Assembly (NCBI RefSeq): GCF_016861975.1
Contig: NZ_BOMB01000033.1
Location: 1 to 64,000, forward strand
Source: Actinocatenispora rupis
Lineage (GTDB): Bacteria > Actinomycetota > Actinomycetes > Mycobacteriales > Micromonosporaceae
Length of the DNA stretch: 64,000 bases
Direction of reading: 5' to 3'
Shown here: one piece after another, positions 55,458 to 63,815 of the stretch
How positions within the stretch are numbered: the stretch's first letter is position 1
Layout of the letters: every line of letters begins with the position of its first letter
The notes under the pieces: generated by a model
What the model was told of the DNA's origin: nothing
Database searches by the model: none
The model's input: the letters and a program-made list of their open reading frames with translations, nothing else
Made by a program: the position numbers and the translations under genes

Positions 55458-55868
55458 TCAGCGCAACACCTGGCGGAACGTGGCGTAGTGGTCGGCCGTG
55501 TAGTACACGTCGCCGCGCTGGCCCGTGACGAGGCGGCGGGCTCCCCGGGTCGACGCGCCCGGCGTCGGCACCGTGTACTCGTGGTAGTAGCCGGTCGGGC
55601 GCCCCGGCAGGACGTGCTCCCGGTTGCCGAACACCACCCCGTCCTGCCGGTACGGGAAGGGTCCGCCGGCGTCGATGAGCGCCAGCGTCCGCCGGGCCTG
55701 CGCCGGCAGCTCGGCCGTGCGTACCGTCGGCAGGGTGGACGCCGGGGTGGCGGACGCGGTGGCGGGGCCGGACGGTGCCGGCGGGGTGGTCGCGGGGCCA
55801 CCGCAGCCGGTCACGACGAGGGCCAGGGCCAGGGCGGCGATCACGCCGCGGAGCCGAACGAACGCCAT
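55458..55868 (-). CDS. lipid-anchored RNase Sa-type (N1/T1) ribonuclease
   Basis: 136 residues. A hydrophobic N-terminus with lipobox VTGC (Cys22) and a Thr/Pro/Ala linker precede a guanyl-specific ribonuclease domain closely matching Streptomyces RNase Sa: GGPFPYRQDGVVFGNREHVLP, GYYHEYTVPTPG (general base Glu97), TRGARRLVTG (Arg) and YYTADHYATF (His127). RNase Sa is normally freely secreted and has one disulfide; here the only cysteine is the lipobox one, so the disulfide is absent and the enzyme should sit on the membrane. No barstar-like inhibitor gene is adjacent. Its start is 14 bp from that of the divergent mannosyltransferase gene, and no Shine-Dalgarno is visible. Confidence 0.88.
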   Translation of the reverse strand: MAFVRLRGVIAALALALVVTGCGGPATTPPAPSGPATASATPASTLPTVRTAELPAQARRTLALIDAGGPFPYRQDGVVFGNREHVLPGRPTGYYHEYTVPTPGASTRGARRLVTGQRGDVYYTADHYATFRQVLR

Positions 55869-55882
55869 GGGAGCATGGTGCC

Positions 55883-57364
55883 GTGTCGGGGGACGGTCGT
55901 GCGGAGCGGTACGTCGGGCTGGCCGGCGCGGTCCTGCTCGCCGCCGCGGGCTTCGGCGCGGGCGCGCTACCGGGCCACGATCCGGCCGGTCAGGCACCCA
56001 CCCCGGGACATCTCGCCCACCCGGCGTACGCGGTGGGCATCGCCGCGTGGGTGTTCGGCCTGGTGCTGCTGCTGACGGCGTGGGTACGGCTGCGCCGGCC
56101 CGCGTACCGGGGGGTGCTGCCGGCGCGCTGGATGCTCGGCACCGTCGGCCTGTGGGCGCTGCCGATGCTGCTGTCCGTACCGCTCGGCAGCCGCGACGTC
56201 TACGCGTACGCCGCGCAGGGCGACCTGTACGCGCACGGCCTCGACCCGTACCAGGTGGGACCGTCGGCGCTGCCGTCGCGCTGGCTGGCCGAGATGTCGC
56301 CGTCCTGGCGCGACAACCCCGTGCCGTACGGGCCGCTGGCGCTGCTGGTGACCCGGCTCGCCGCGCTGTCCGGCAACCTGACCGTGGCGCTGGTCGTACT
56401 CCGGCTCGCCGCCCTGCTCGGCGTGCTCCTGCTGGCGGCGTACCTGCCGCGGCTGGCGCGGGCCTGCGGCGTACCGGCCGGCGCGGCGTGCTGGCTGGGC
56501 CTGGGCAGCCCCGTACTGCTGGTGCACCTGGTGTCCGGGGCGCACAACGACGCGCTGATGATCGGCCTGCTGGTCGCCGGCCTGGCGTACGCGGCGGACC
56601 GGCGTGGACCGCCCGCCGGCGTCGCGCTCGGGCTCGCCGTCGCGGTCAAGGCCACCGCGCTGGTCGCCGCACCGTTCGCGGTGGTGTTGCTGCTGGCCGC
56701 GAACCCGGCCACCGGGCGGCAGCTGGCGCGCGCCGCGGCGGTGGTGGCCGGTGCCGCGGCCGTGGCGTTCGCGGCGGTGACGGTGGTGGCCGGGCTGGGT
56801 TTCGGCTGGCTGCCCGCGCTGTCCGGCACCGAGGCGTCCGTGCAGTGGACGTCGGTACCCACCGGCGTCGGCATGGTGCTCGGCTTCCCGCTCCACCTGG
56901 CCGGGCTGCCCGGCGCCGGCGGCGTCCTCACCGTCTCCCGCGCCGTCGCCTTCTACGCGGTACTCCCGGTCGTACTGGTCGCGCTGTGGTGGCCGCTGCG
57001 GCACGGCGCGCCGACCCGTACCGTCGTGGCGCGGGCCGGGTGGGCGCTGGCGGCGCTGCTGCTGTGCTCCCCCACCGTCCATCCCTGGTACGTGCTGTGG
57101 CCGGTGGCGGTGCTCGCCGCCGCCGTCACCGACGACCGCGTCGTACGCACGCTGACCGTGCTGCTCGTCGTCCTCACCGTCCTCGTACTCCCGGACGGGT
57201 TCAACCTGGCGCGGGTGACGGCCCCGGTCGGTGCCCCGCTGGACGTGGCGGTGGTGGTCTGGTTCGCGGTGGTCGGGCTGCGGCGGATCCGGGGTGACGG
57301 CCGGATGAGGATCGTCACCCCGTCGGTCACCCTCAGAAACCGAGCGCCTGGGCCCGACGCTTGA
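55883..57364 (+). CDS. polyprenol-phosphate-mannose-dependent mannosyltransferase (MptA/B-like)
   Basis: 493 residues from GTG. About 12 membrane helices; the extracytosolic loop after helix 3 carries SRDVYAYAAQGDLYAHGLDPYQVGPSAL and PVPYGPLALLV, the GT-C signature of actinobacterial alpha-1,6-mannosyltransferases that use polyprenyl-phosphomannose to extend mannan chains of lipomannan. In mycobacteria the order Rv2174 (mptA), Rv2175c, Rv2176 (pknL) is the same as here, which supports the assignment; in this organism the acceptor may differ. The end overlaps the convergent Rv2175c-type gene by 32 bp. Confidence 0.85.
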   Translation: MSGDGRAERYVGLAGAVLLAAAGFGAGALPGHDPAGQAPTPGHLAHPAYAVGIAAWVFGLVLLLTAWVRLRRPAYRGVLPARWMLGTVGLWALPMLLSVPLGSRDVYAYAAQGDLYAHGLDPYQVGPSALPSRWLAEMSPSWRDNPVPYGPLALLVTRLAALSGNLTVALVVLRLAALLGVLLLAAYLPRLARACGVPAGAACWLGLGSPVLLVHLVSGAHNDALMIGLLVAGLAYAADRRGPPAGVALGLAVAVKATALVAAPFAVVLLLAANPATGRQLARAAAVVAGAAAVAFAAVTVVAGLGFGWLPALSGTEASVQWTSVPTGVGMVLGFPLHLAGLPGAGGVLTVSRAVAFYAVLPVVLVALWWPLRHGAPTRTVVARAGWALAALLLCSPTVHPWYVLWPVAVLAAAVTDDRVVRTLTVLLVVLTVLVLPDGFNLARVTAPVGAPLDVAVVVWFAVVGLRRIRGDGRMRIVTPSVTLRNRAPGPDA

Positions 57365-57686
57365 CCTCGGTCGCCCGGTTGTCACCGAGCGCTTCCGCGG
57401 GGACACCCGGGAGTGAATCATCCGGCGTGTAGAGCCACCGGAATGCCTCCTCGTCGTTGTACCCCGCGTCGTGCAGCAGGGTGAGAACTCCGGGAAGGTG
57501 CTTCAGCGTGGTGGGCGAGCCGACCAGCTCGACCGGTGTCCGCAGGACACCGTCCTTCCGCAGCGCCAGGAGCCTGCCTTCACGCACCAACTGCCGCACC
57601 CGGTTCACGGGCATGTCGAGTCGTTCGGCGACGTCGGGGAGGGCCAGCCACTCGGCCGGCTCGTTCGGCGTTTCGGTCACCCGCAC
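57333..57686 (-). CDS. Rv2175c-family DNA-binding protein
   Basis: 117 residues. An N-terminal winged helix-turn-helix of the excisionase/MerR-like type (EWLALPDVAERLDMPVNRVRQLVREGRLLALRKDG) precedes a small helical domain (TTLKHLPGVLTLLHDAGYNDEEAFRWLYTPDDSLPG). The Mycobacterium tuberculosis homologue Rv2175c binds DNA and is phosphorylated by PknL; a PknL-like PASTA kinase is encoded 1.9 kb away here. The start GTG is uncertain (57686 or 57680). Confidence 0.9.
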   Translation of the reverse strand: MRVTETPNEPAEWLALPDVAERLDMPVNRVRQLVREGRLLALRKDGVLRTPVELVGSPTTLKHLPGVLTLLHDAGYNDEEAFRWLYTPDDSLPGVPAEALGDNRATEVKRRAQALGF

Positions 57687-57810
57687 AGACTGCCACGTCC
57701 GCGTGGGATTCCCAGCGAGGCCCGCCGACCGCTATCGTCACTCCGGACGAATCCGGCGTCCGTCGTTCCGGTACATTCCCGGCACGGTCGGGGCGGTCCA
57801 CGCCGCCCCG

Positions 57811-57866
57811 GGAGGCTCGGGTACGACGGCCGGTGCGCACCGGCCGGTCCCGCCGTCGGAGCCTCC
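57811..57866 (+). ncRNA. long structured hairpin in a 5' region
   Basis: A nested stem: GGAGGCTC pairs with GAGCCTCC (outer), CGACGGC with GCCGTCG (middle) and GGCCGGTGC with GCACCGGCC (inner), covering 56 nt. It lies in the 302-bp gap between the Rv2175c-type gene and the Ser/Pro-rich membrane protein gene, about 120 nt before the latter's GTG, and would be in its leader RNA. It does not match a riboswitch I know, including the c-di-AMP (ydaO) type. Confidence 0.45.
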
Positions 57867-57988
57867 GACCGGGCCGGGCAACCCCGGATCCTGACCACCG
57901 ACCGCGGTCACCGGAGATGGCCGCGGCACACGTTCGGCGCCGACCCCGTACCACCCCTGCACGGGTCGACGCCGGAGAGAGGAACCAG

Positions 57989-58531
57989 GTGAGTTTCTGG
58001 CAGGCAGCACGCCGCGAGGCGTCCGGTGCGCTGCGATCCTTCCGGTACGACTTCGTCCAGGTCCTGCTCGGTCAGCGCGGCTCCCGCCGGGTCCTGGCCG
58101 TCACGGGCCTGACGGCACTGGTGGCCGCCGGGGGCGTGGGGACGGCGTTCGCGGTCGCGGACGGCCGGCCGGCGGCACCGCAGGCGGGTGACCGGCCCGC
58201 CGTCGTGAACAGCGCCCCGGCCGGTGGCCCGGTCTCCGACACCGGCGGCCCGGGCCCGACGTCCGGTGGCATGAGCAGTTCCCCGAGCAGTTCGGCCTCG
58301 CCGTCGCCCGAGGGGCCGTCGCCGACCGGTGGCGACCCGGGTCGTACGCCGAGCCCGCGGCCGAGCCGCGGCGGGGGCGGTGAGCCGACGCCGGGCCCCG
58401 GTCCGACCTCGTCGAAGCCGAGCCCGCCGCCGACGCACAAGCCGCCGACGCACAGCCCGAGCCCGACGCCGGACTCGCCGAGTCCGACACCGAGTTCGCC
58501 GCCGGACAGCGTCTCGCCGTCCGCGGAGTGA
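57989..58531 (+). CDS. membrane protein with Ser/Pro-rich extracellular tail
   Basis: 180 residues from GTG with AGAGGA just upstream. A basic, amphipathic N-terminus (FWQAARREASGALRSFRYDFVQVLL) precedes one membrane helix (about 37-57, VLAVTGLTALVAAGGVGTAFAVA); the remaining 120 residues are almost only Ser, Pro, Thr and Gly with Lys-Pro-Pro-Thr-His repeats, a likely O-mannosylated or wall-spanning stalk. No domain is recognisable. The neighbouring mannosyltransferase could be relevant to glycosylation, but that is speculation. Confidence 0.75.
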   Translation: MSFWQAARREASGALRSFRYDFVQVLLGQRGSRRVLAVTGLTALVAAGGVGTAFAVADGRPAAPQAGDRPAVVNSAPAGGPVSDTGGPGPTSGGMSSSPSSSASPSPEGPSPTGGDPGRTPSPRPSRGGGGEPTPGPGPTSSKPSPPPTHKPPTHSPSPTPDSPSPTPSSPPDSVSPSAE

Positions 58532-58534
58532 CAC

Positions 58535-58573
58535 CGACAGGGCCCGTCCCGTACGCGGGGGCGGGCCCTGTCG
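58535..58573 (+). terminator. terminator of the Ser/Pro-rich protein gene
   Basis: 16-bp stem CGACAGGGCCCGTCCC pairing with the stretch ending GGGCCCTGTCG, one G-T wobble, 7-nt loop, 4 bp after the stop codon. Confidence 0.75.
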
Positions 58574-58643
58574 CGTGCCCGCCCCCGCCGGGCTGCCGGG
58601 TCGGCGACCTCTCGGGCCGGGGTGCACAAGGGCCTGGGGCGCA

Positions 58644-58649
58644 TAGGGT
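58644..58649 (+). promoter_or_regulatory. -10 box of a leaderless transcript
   Basis: TAGGGT ending 8 nt before the methyltransferase ATG, with no Shine-Dalgarno between. Confidence 0.5.
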
Positions 58650-58657
58650 CTGGGGTC

Positions 58658-59458
58658 ATGGAGCACCTCACCGCGCGGGACGTCCTGGTCGGCGAGTCGT
58701 ACCGGGACGGGCGCAACCTCGACACCCGGCGCTCGATCTACCGGTACCGGACGCCGCACCTGGACCTGGTCGGCGCGGTACTGGCCGAGCTGCCGGCGCG
58801 TACCGGGCTGGTGGTGGACGTCGGCTGCGGCAACGGCGCGTACGTCTCGCGGCTGCGCGCGGAGCGCCCCGACCTGCGCGTACTCGGACTGGACCTGTCG
58901 CCCGGGATGGCCGCAGCCACCGGTACTCCCGCAGCGGTCGCGGACGCCACCCGGTTGCCGCTGCCGGACGGTGCCGCCGACGCCCTGCTCTGCCTGCACA
59001 TGCTCTACCACGTACCGGATCCGGGCGCCGCCGTCGCCGAACTGGCCCGGGTACGCGCCGCGGACGGCACGGTGCTGATCGCGAGCAACGCCCGGGACGA
59101 CAAGACGGAGATCACCGCGCTGTGGCGGGCCGCGGCGTACGCGGCGACCGGCGTCGACCGGCACGTCCCGGACGTGACCGAGCACTGTTCGCTGGAGTAC
59201 GCGGAGGAGCTGGCGCGGGCGGCGTTCGGCGAGGTGCGGCGGATCGACCTGGCGGGCGAGGTGGTGGTGCCGGAGGCCGGGCCGGTACTGGCGTTCCTGG
59301 ACTCGCAGCGGGCGACGACCGGGCGCGGTCTGCCCGTCGACGACGTACTCGCCGCGGCGGAGGCGCTGCTCACGGACAGCATCGCGCGAACCGGGTCGTA
59401 CCGGTTCACCAGTCACGTCGGGATCCTGGTGTGCCGGAGCGGGCCGGACGGGCACTGA
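58658..59458 (+). CDS. class I SAM-dependent methyltransferase
   Basis: 266 residues. Motif I VVDVGCGNGAY, motif II acidic residue in LGLDLSPGMA, then ADATRLPLPDGAADALLCLHMLYHVPDP (motif IV region) and LARVRAADGTVLIAS identify a Methyltransf_11-type enzyme for a small molecule. Substrate unknown. Likely leaderless. Confidence 0.9.
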   Translation: MEHLTARDVLVGESYRDGRNLDTRRSIYRYRTPHLDLVGAVLAELPARTGLVVDVGCGNGAYVSRLRAERPDLRVLGLDLSPGMAAATGTPAAVADATRLPLPDGAADALLCLHMLYHVPDPGAAVAELARVRAADGTVLIASNARDDKTEITALWRAAAYAATGVDRHVPDVTEHCSLEYAEELARAAFGEVRRIDLAGEVVVPEAGPVLAFLDSQRATTGRGLPVDDVLAAAEALLTDSIARTGSYRFTSHVGILVCRSGPDGH

Positions 59459-59532
59459 CCGGACACCGTTCGGCGCCGCAACACGGACAAACGTCCGGCG
59501 GCGGGCGTGTCGGGCACGGGCCGCGGGGACCG

Positions 59533-59538
59533 TAGACT
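59533..59538 (+). promoter_or_regulatory. -10 box of a leaderless transcript
   Basis: TAGACT ending 8 nt before the ATG of the PASTA kinase gene; no Shine-Dalgarno. Confidence 0.5.
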
Positions 59539-59546
59539 CGCGGGCG

Positions 59547-61379
59547 ATGGACCAGACCGCGACCGACCCGCTCGTCGGCGACCTGCTCGGCGACCGGTAC
59601 CGGATCACCGGCCGGATCGCCCGGGGCGGCATGGCCACCGTGTACACCGCGGTGGACACCCGCCTCGAACGCACCGTGGCCATCAAGATCATCCACCCGT
59701 CGTACGCGGGGAACGCCACGTTCCGGTCGCGGTTCGACCGGGAGGCGAAGACGATCGCCGGCCTGACCCACCCCAACGTCGTCGCCGTGTACGACTCGGG
59801 TCAGCACCGCAACCTGCCGTACCTGGTGATGGAGTACGTGCCGGGGCGGACGCTGCGCGACGTGCTCGGCGAGCGGGGCCGGCTGACCCCGACCGAGGCG
59901 GTGGCGGTCGCCGAGCCGGTGCTCGCCGCGCTCGCCGCCGCGCACCGCGCCGGCCTGGTGCACCGCGACGTCAAGCCGGAGAACATCCTCATCGACGGCC
60001 CGCTCACCGAGCCGCTCGTCAAGGTGGCCGACTTCGGGCTGGCCCGCGCCGTCGAGGAGAGCGCCGAGGACGCGACCGGCGGCCAGCTCATGGCGACCGT
60101 GGCGTACGTGCCGCCCGAGCTGGTCCGGCACGGCCGCGTCGACGCCCGCTCCGACGTGTACTCCGCCGGCATCGTGCTGTACGAGCTGCTCACCGGCTCG
60201 GTGCCGTACCGGGGGAAGGACGCCACGGAGGTGGCGTACCAGCACGTCGAGTGCGACGTACCGGCGCCGTCGGTGGCGATCGGCGGGCTGCCGCCGGCGC
60301 TCGACCGGCTCGTCGTGCGGGCCACCCGGCGCGACCCGGCTGCCCGGCCCGCCGACGCCGGCGCGATGCTCGCCGAGCTGCGGCAGGTCCGCGCCGGCGA
60401 CCTGACCGGGCGTACCGTCGCGCACCACACCGTCGCGCTGCCGCAGACCCGCCGCCCCGCCACCGAGTCCGTCGAGCCGGTACCGCGGCGTCGCCGGCCG
60501 GTGCGGCGCAGCACGCTCGTCGCGCTCGCCGCCGTCGTCGTACTCGGGCTCGTGGCGGGGATCGGCGGCTGGTGGCTCGGCGCCGGGCGGTACACGCAGG
60601 CGCCGTCGCTGCTGGCGGCGAGCCGGGCCGACGCGCTGGATCGCGCGCAGCACAAGGGTTTCCACGTCCGGTGGGGGCCGGCGCGGTTCTCCGAGACCGC
60701 GCCGAAGGACACCGTACTGTCGCAGGATCCGCAGCCCGGCGACCGGATCCTGGCCGGTGGCACCATCACCGTCGTGCTGTCCAAGGGCCCCGAGCGGTAC
60801 CGGATCCCGTCGCTCGTCGGCCGCGACGCCGGCGACGCCCGGGAGAAGCTCGAAGGCATGCACCTCACCGTGACCACGAGCCAGAAGTACAGCACGGCGG
60901 TGGCGGAGGGGCAGGTCGTGTCGGTGAGCCCGCGCGCCGGCACGGTCGTACGCCGGGGCGCGGCGGTGAAGCTCGTCGTCAGCCGCGGTCCCGCGCCGGC
61001 GACCGTGCCGGACGTGCGCGGGATGACCGTCGACGACGCGCAGGCCGAGCTGGACGACGCGCAACTCCAGGCCAGCGTGACCGAGAAGACCAGTACGACG
61101 GTGCCGGAGGGCGAGGTCATCAGCCAGAGCCCGGCCCCGGACACCGGCGTCGACCGGGACACCACCGTCAAGCTCGTCGTCAGTACGGGTCCGCCGAAGG
61201 TGCACCTGCCGGACGTCACCGGCGAGAAGTACTCGGACGCGAAGCGGCGGCTGGAACGGGCCGGTTTCGTGGTGCGCGGGCTGGGCATCGTCCGCAAGGA
61301 CGGGAGGGTCCGGTCGCAGTCGCCGGCCGGCGACTCGGAGGCGCCGAAGGGCAGCACGATCACCCTGGTGGTGATCTGA
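59547..61379 (+). CDS. PASTA-domain Ser/Thr protein kinase (PknL-like)
   Basis: 610 residues. Kinase domain about 18-285: GRIARGGMATVYTA (Gly loop), Lys47, HRDVKPEN (Asp141), DFG 162-164 and the activation segment VAYVPPEL. Juxtamembrane Arg-rich region, one helix near 326-349 (TLVALAAVVVLGLVAGIGGWWLG), then four extracellular PASTA domains that sense muropeptides or lipid II. Rv2175c-type regulator and mannosyltransferase genes lie nearby, as around pknL in mycobacteria, so it probably phosphorylates that regulator and tunes envelope synthesis or division. Overlaps the next gene by one base (TGATG). Confidence 0.94.
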   Translation: MDQTATDPLVGDLLGDRYRITGRIARGGMATVYTAVDTRLERTVAIKIIHPSYAGNATFRSRFDREAKTIAGLTHPNVVAVYDSGQHRNLPYLVMEYVPGRTLRDVLGERGRLTPTEAVAVAEPVLAALAAAHRAGLVHRDVKPENILIDGPLTEPLVKVADFGLARAVEESAEDATGGQLMATVAYVPPELVRHGRVDARSDVYSAGIVLYELLTGSVPYRGKDATEVAYQHVECDVPAPSVAIGGLPPALDRLVVRATRRDPAARPADAGAMLAELRQVRAGDLTGRTVAHHTVALPQTRRPATESVEPVPRRRRPVRRSTLVALAAVVVLGLVAGIGGWWLGAGRYTQAPSLLAASRADALDRAQHKGFHVRWGPARFSETAPKDTVLSQDPQPGDRILAGGTITVVLSKGPERYRIPSLVGRDAGDAREKLEGMHLTVTTSQKYSTAVAEGQVVSVSPRAGTVVRRGAAVKLVVSRGPAPATVPDVRGMTVDDAQAELDDAQLQASVTEKTSTTVPEGEVISQSPAPDTGVDRDTTVKLVVSTGPPKVHLPDVTGEKYSDAKRRLERAGFVVRGLGIVRKDGRVRSQSPAGDSEAPKGSTITLVVI

Positions 61380-62215
61380 TGCGCTTCGGCGCGCACGTCT
61401 CCACCGGGGGCGCGCTGCCGACCGCGCCCGGCCGGGCCCGCGCCCTCGGCGCCGACTGCGTCCAGGTGTTCGTCGGCAACCCGCGCGGCTGGCGTACGAC
61501 GGAGGTCACGGCCGAGGCGGCGGAGGAGTTCCGGAAGGCGTGCGCGGAGACCGGCGTCGAGCCGTTCGTCCACTGCATGTACCTGGTGAACTACGGCACC
61601 GCGGACGACGCGCTGCGGGCCCGGTCGATCGCCGCGCTGGAACACACCATGCGGGTCGCCGACGAGCTGGGCGTCACCGGCGTGGTGACGCACCTGGGCT
61701 CGCACAAGGGCACCGGCTTCGAGACCGGCCTGGACCGGCTGTGCGAGGCGCTCGACGCCGGGCTCGCCGCCAGCAGGCACACCATGCTGCTGCCGGAGAA
61801 CTCGGCAGGTTCCGGCGACACCATCGGCTCGTCCGTCGACGAGCTCGCCACCATCGCCGACCGGCTCGGCCGCCCCGACCGGCTCGGCGTCTGCCTGGAC
61901 ACCGCGCACCTGCTCGCCGCCGGGTACGAGATCCGCACCCGGCCCGGGCTCGACGCGCTGTTCGGCGAGTTCGACGAGCGGATCGGGCTGGACCGGCTGA
62001 CCCTCGTGCACCTCAACGACTCGAAGACCGACCTCGGCTCCCGCGTCGACCGGCACGAGAACATCGGCGACGGGCACATCGGCACCGCCGGGTTCACCGA
62101 GTTCGTCAACCACCCGGCCGTCGCCGGCGTCCCCGGCGTACTCGAAGTGCCGGGGCTCGCGGGCAAGGGCCCGGACGCGGCGAACCTGGACCGCCTCCGC
62201 GCCATGCTCCGCTGA
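61379..62215 (+). CDS. nfo: deoxyribonuclease IV (endonuclease IV)
   Basis: 278 residues; the ATG overlaps the kinase stop by one base. Three-zinc TIM barrel AP endonuclease: MRFGAHVSTGGAL (His), FVHCMYLVNYGT, VTHLGSHKG, LPENSAGSGDTIGSS (metal Glu), CLDTAHLLAAGYE, LVHLNDSKTDLGSRVDRHENIGDGHIG and EVPGL at the end. Cuts DNA 5' to abasic sites in base-excision repair. Coupled to a Ser/Thr kinase gene with no obvious functional link. Confidence 0.95.
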   Translation: MRFGAHVSTGGALPTAPGRARALGADCVQVFVGNPRGWRTTEVTAEAAEEFRKACAETGVEPFVHCMYLVNYGTADDALRARSIAALEHTMRVADELGVTGVVTHLGSHKGTGFETGLDRLCEALDAGLAASRHTMLLPENSAGSGDTIGSSVDELATIADRLGRPDRLGVCLDTAHLLAAGYEIRTRPGLDALFGEFDERIGLDRLTLVHLNDSKTDLGSRVDRHENIGDGHIGTAGFTEFVNHPAVAGVPGVLEVPGLAGKGPDAANLDRLRAMLR

Positions 62216-62320
62216 CGCGATTCCCCTCGGGTTGGGCAAAAGTACCGGTACTGGCCGTACGCCGGAACTGGGAGGATTCCGTGCGCCTGACATCACTACC
62301 CCCGAGTGAGGAGAAGGCGC

Positions 62321-63463
62321 ATGGTCCCCAGCCCCCCGCTACGCAGACGGCTGGTCGCCGCGTTGGGCGCGGTGGCCCTCGGCGCGCTGGTCGCCGGCGT
62401 ACCCACCGGCGCGGCGTCCGCGCACGACGGCCGGCCCACCGCGATCGTGTCGATGGGTGACAGCTTCATCTCCGGCGAGGGTGCCGGCGACTACGAGGCC
62501 GGCACCGACCAGCCGGGCAACTACTGCCACCGTTCCGCGAACGCCGAGGTGCACGAGACGGCGGTGCCGGCCGACGCGCAGATCAACCTGGCCTGCTCCG
62601 GCGCCGTCACCGACAACGTCGCCGCCGGCGGCACCCCGCAGAACGGCGAACAGCCGCAGGCCGACCACCTGCGGCAGGTGGCGCAGCAGTACGACGTCAA
62701 GCTGGTCACGCTGACGATCGGCGCGAACGACGTCGGATTCACCCCGCTGATCCTCGACTGCATCAAGGCGTACCTGCTGATCGGGCCGCGCTGCGAGGAC
62801 AGCTGGGCGCAGAAGGTACCGGGCGGGCTGGCCGCCACCGCGTCGAAGGTGCGGCAGAACCTCGCCGACATCCGCACGGTCATGCGCGAGGACGGCTACG
62901 CCGACTCCGACTACCAGCTCGTACTCCAGAGCTACTCGTCCCCCGTCACCGAGGACAACCGGTACACGCTGACCAAGCTGTTCCACGGCTGCCCGATCCG
63001 CGACGACGACGCCCAGTGGGCGCGCGACGTGGTCGTGCCCGCCTACAGCGCCACGTACGCGCAGGTCGCGCGGGACGCCGGGGTACGGCTGCTGGACCTC
63101 GGGCCGATGCTGCGCGGGCACGAGGCGTGCGCCCGCGGCACCACCGCCGACGAGCAGTGGGCGAACGGCATCGTCATCGACCTGTCCGAGATCCGCAACG
63201 GCCTCGGCGAGAACATCGTCCGCCAGTCCCTGCACCCGAACGCGCTCGGCCACGCCCAGATGGGCCGCTGCCTCGGCGAGTTCTACGCGATGTCCGCGGC
63301 CGCCGCGCGGTGCGTCACCGGCGCCGACGGCAACGCCACCGCACAACCCGAGTCGGTCACGGCGGCCGCCGCCGCACCGGCCACCGTGCACGTACTGCCC
63401 CGCCAGCCCGAACCCGACCCGTACGCGAACCGGCGCAACGCCGCCGCCGCGCGCGGTCACTGA
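62321..63463 (+). CDS. secreted SGNH/GDSL hydrolase
   Basis: 380 residues; GGAGAAGG about 5 nt before the ATG. Signal peptide to about 38 (VPTGAASAHDG). SGNH blocks: block I SMGDSFISGEG (catalytic Ser), Gly in ACSGAVTDN, block III TIGANDVGFTPL (Asn) and block V SLHPNALGHAQM (catalytic His). Paired cysteines (YCHRS, LACSG, DCIKA, RCEDS, GCPI) suggest disulfides, as in Streptomyces lipases and esterases. Extracellular esterase or lipase of unknown substrate. Confidence 0.92.
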   Translation: MVPSPPLRRRLVAALGAVALGALVAGVPTGAASAHDGRPTAIVSMGDSFISGEGAGDYEAGTDQPGNYCHRSANAEVHETAVPADAQINLACSGAVTDNVAAGGTPQNGEQPQADHLRQVAQQYDVKLVTLTIGANDVGFTPLILDCIKAYLLIGPRCEDSWAQKVPGGLAATASKVRQNLADIRTVMREDGYADSDYQLVLQSYSSPVTEDNRYTLTKLFHGCPIRDDDAQWARDVVVPAYSATYAQVARDAGVRLLDLGPMLRGHEACARGTTADEQWANGIVIDLSEIRNGLGENIVRQSLHPNALGHAQMGRCLGEFYAMSAAAARCVTGADGNATAQPESVTAAAAAPATVHVLPRQPEPDPYANRRNAAAARGH

Positions 63464-63470
63464 TCCGCCG

Positions 63471-63506
63471 CTGCGCCGTTCCCGGTACATGCCGGGAACG
63501 GCGCAG
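63471..63506 (+). terminator. terminator of the SGNH hydrolase gene
   Basis: 15-bp perfect stem CTGCGCCGTTCCCGG / CCGGGAACGGCGCAG with a TACATG loop, 7 bp after the stop. Confidence 0.8.
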
Positions 63507-63815
63507 CAGCGCGGAATCCACGCGTCAGCGGGCCCACCGGCCCGGCCAACCGCACCGCCGGGCGACCTGCCGGAACGCGGCCCCGCCGGAAACGCGACCG
63601 CGGCGCCGGACCCTCACCGGAAACGGCTCAGCCGCACCGGATCCGCGGTCGCCAGCGGATGCCTCCGCCACCGGGAGCGTCGGGGTCAACACCGCTGCCG
63701 GAAGCCGCCCAGCTGACCGGAACCGGCGCGGCCAACGAACCCCCTGTCGACGCCGAACGGCTCAACCGTGCGGGATTCCGCGCCCCAGGCCGGTCTCTTG
63801 AGCAAGCCGGAGGCG
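63507..63815. other. spacer without recognisable feature
   Basis: About 310 bp between the terminator and the end of the convergent aldolase gene. Open frames here are Arg/Pro-rich and look like noise; I see no gene, RNA or clear palindrome. Confidence 0.5.

Noticed and set aside
57687-57988. c-di-AMP (ydaO-type) riboswitch before the Ser/Pro-rich protein gene
   Set aside because: The conserved sequence blocks I know for that motif are not present; only a long hairpin is seen.
62281-62320. GTG with GGGAGG upstream before the SGNH hydrolase gene, reading VRLTSLPPSEE, like cysteine leader peptides that begin MRLTS
   Set aside because: No cysteine codons and no stop before the hydrolase start; the frame runs on as an Arg-rich shadow.
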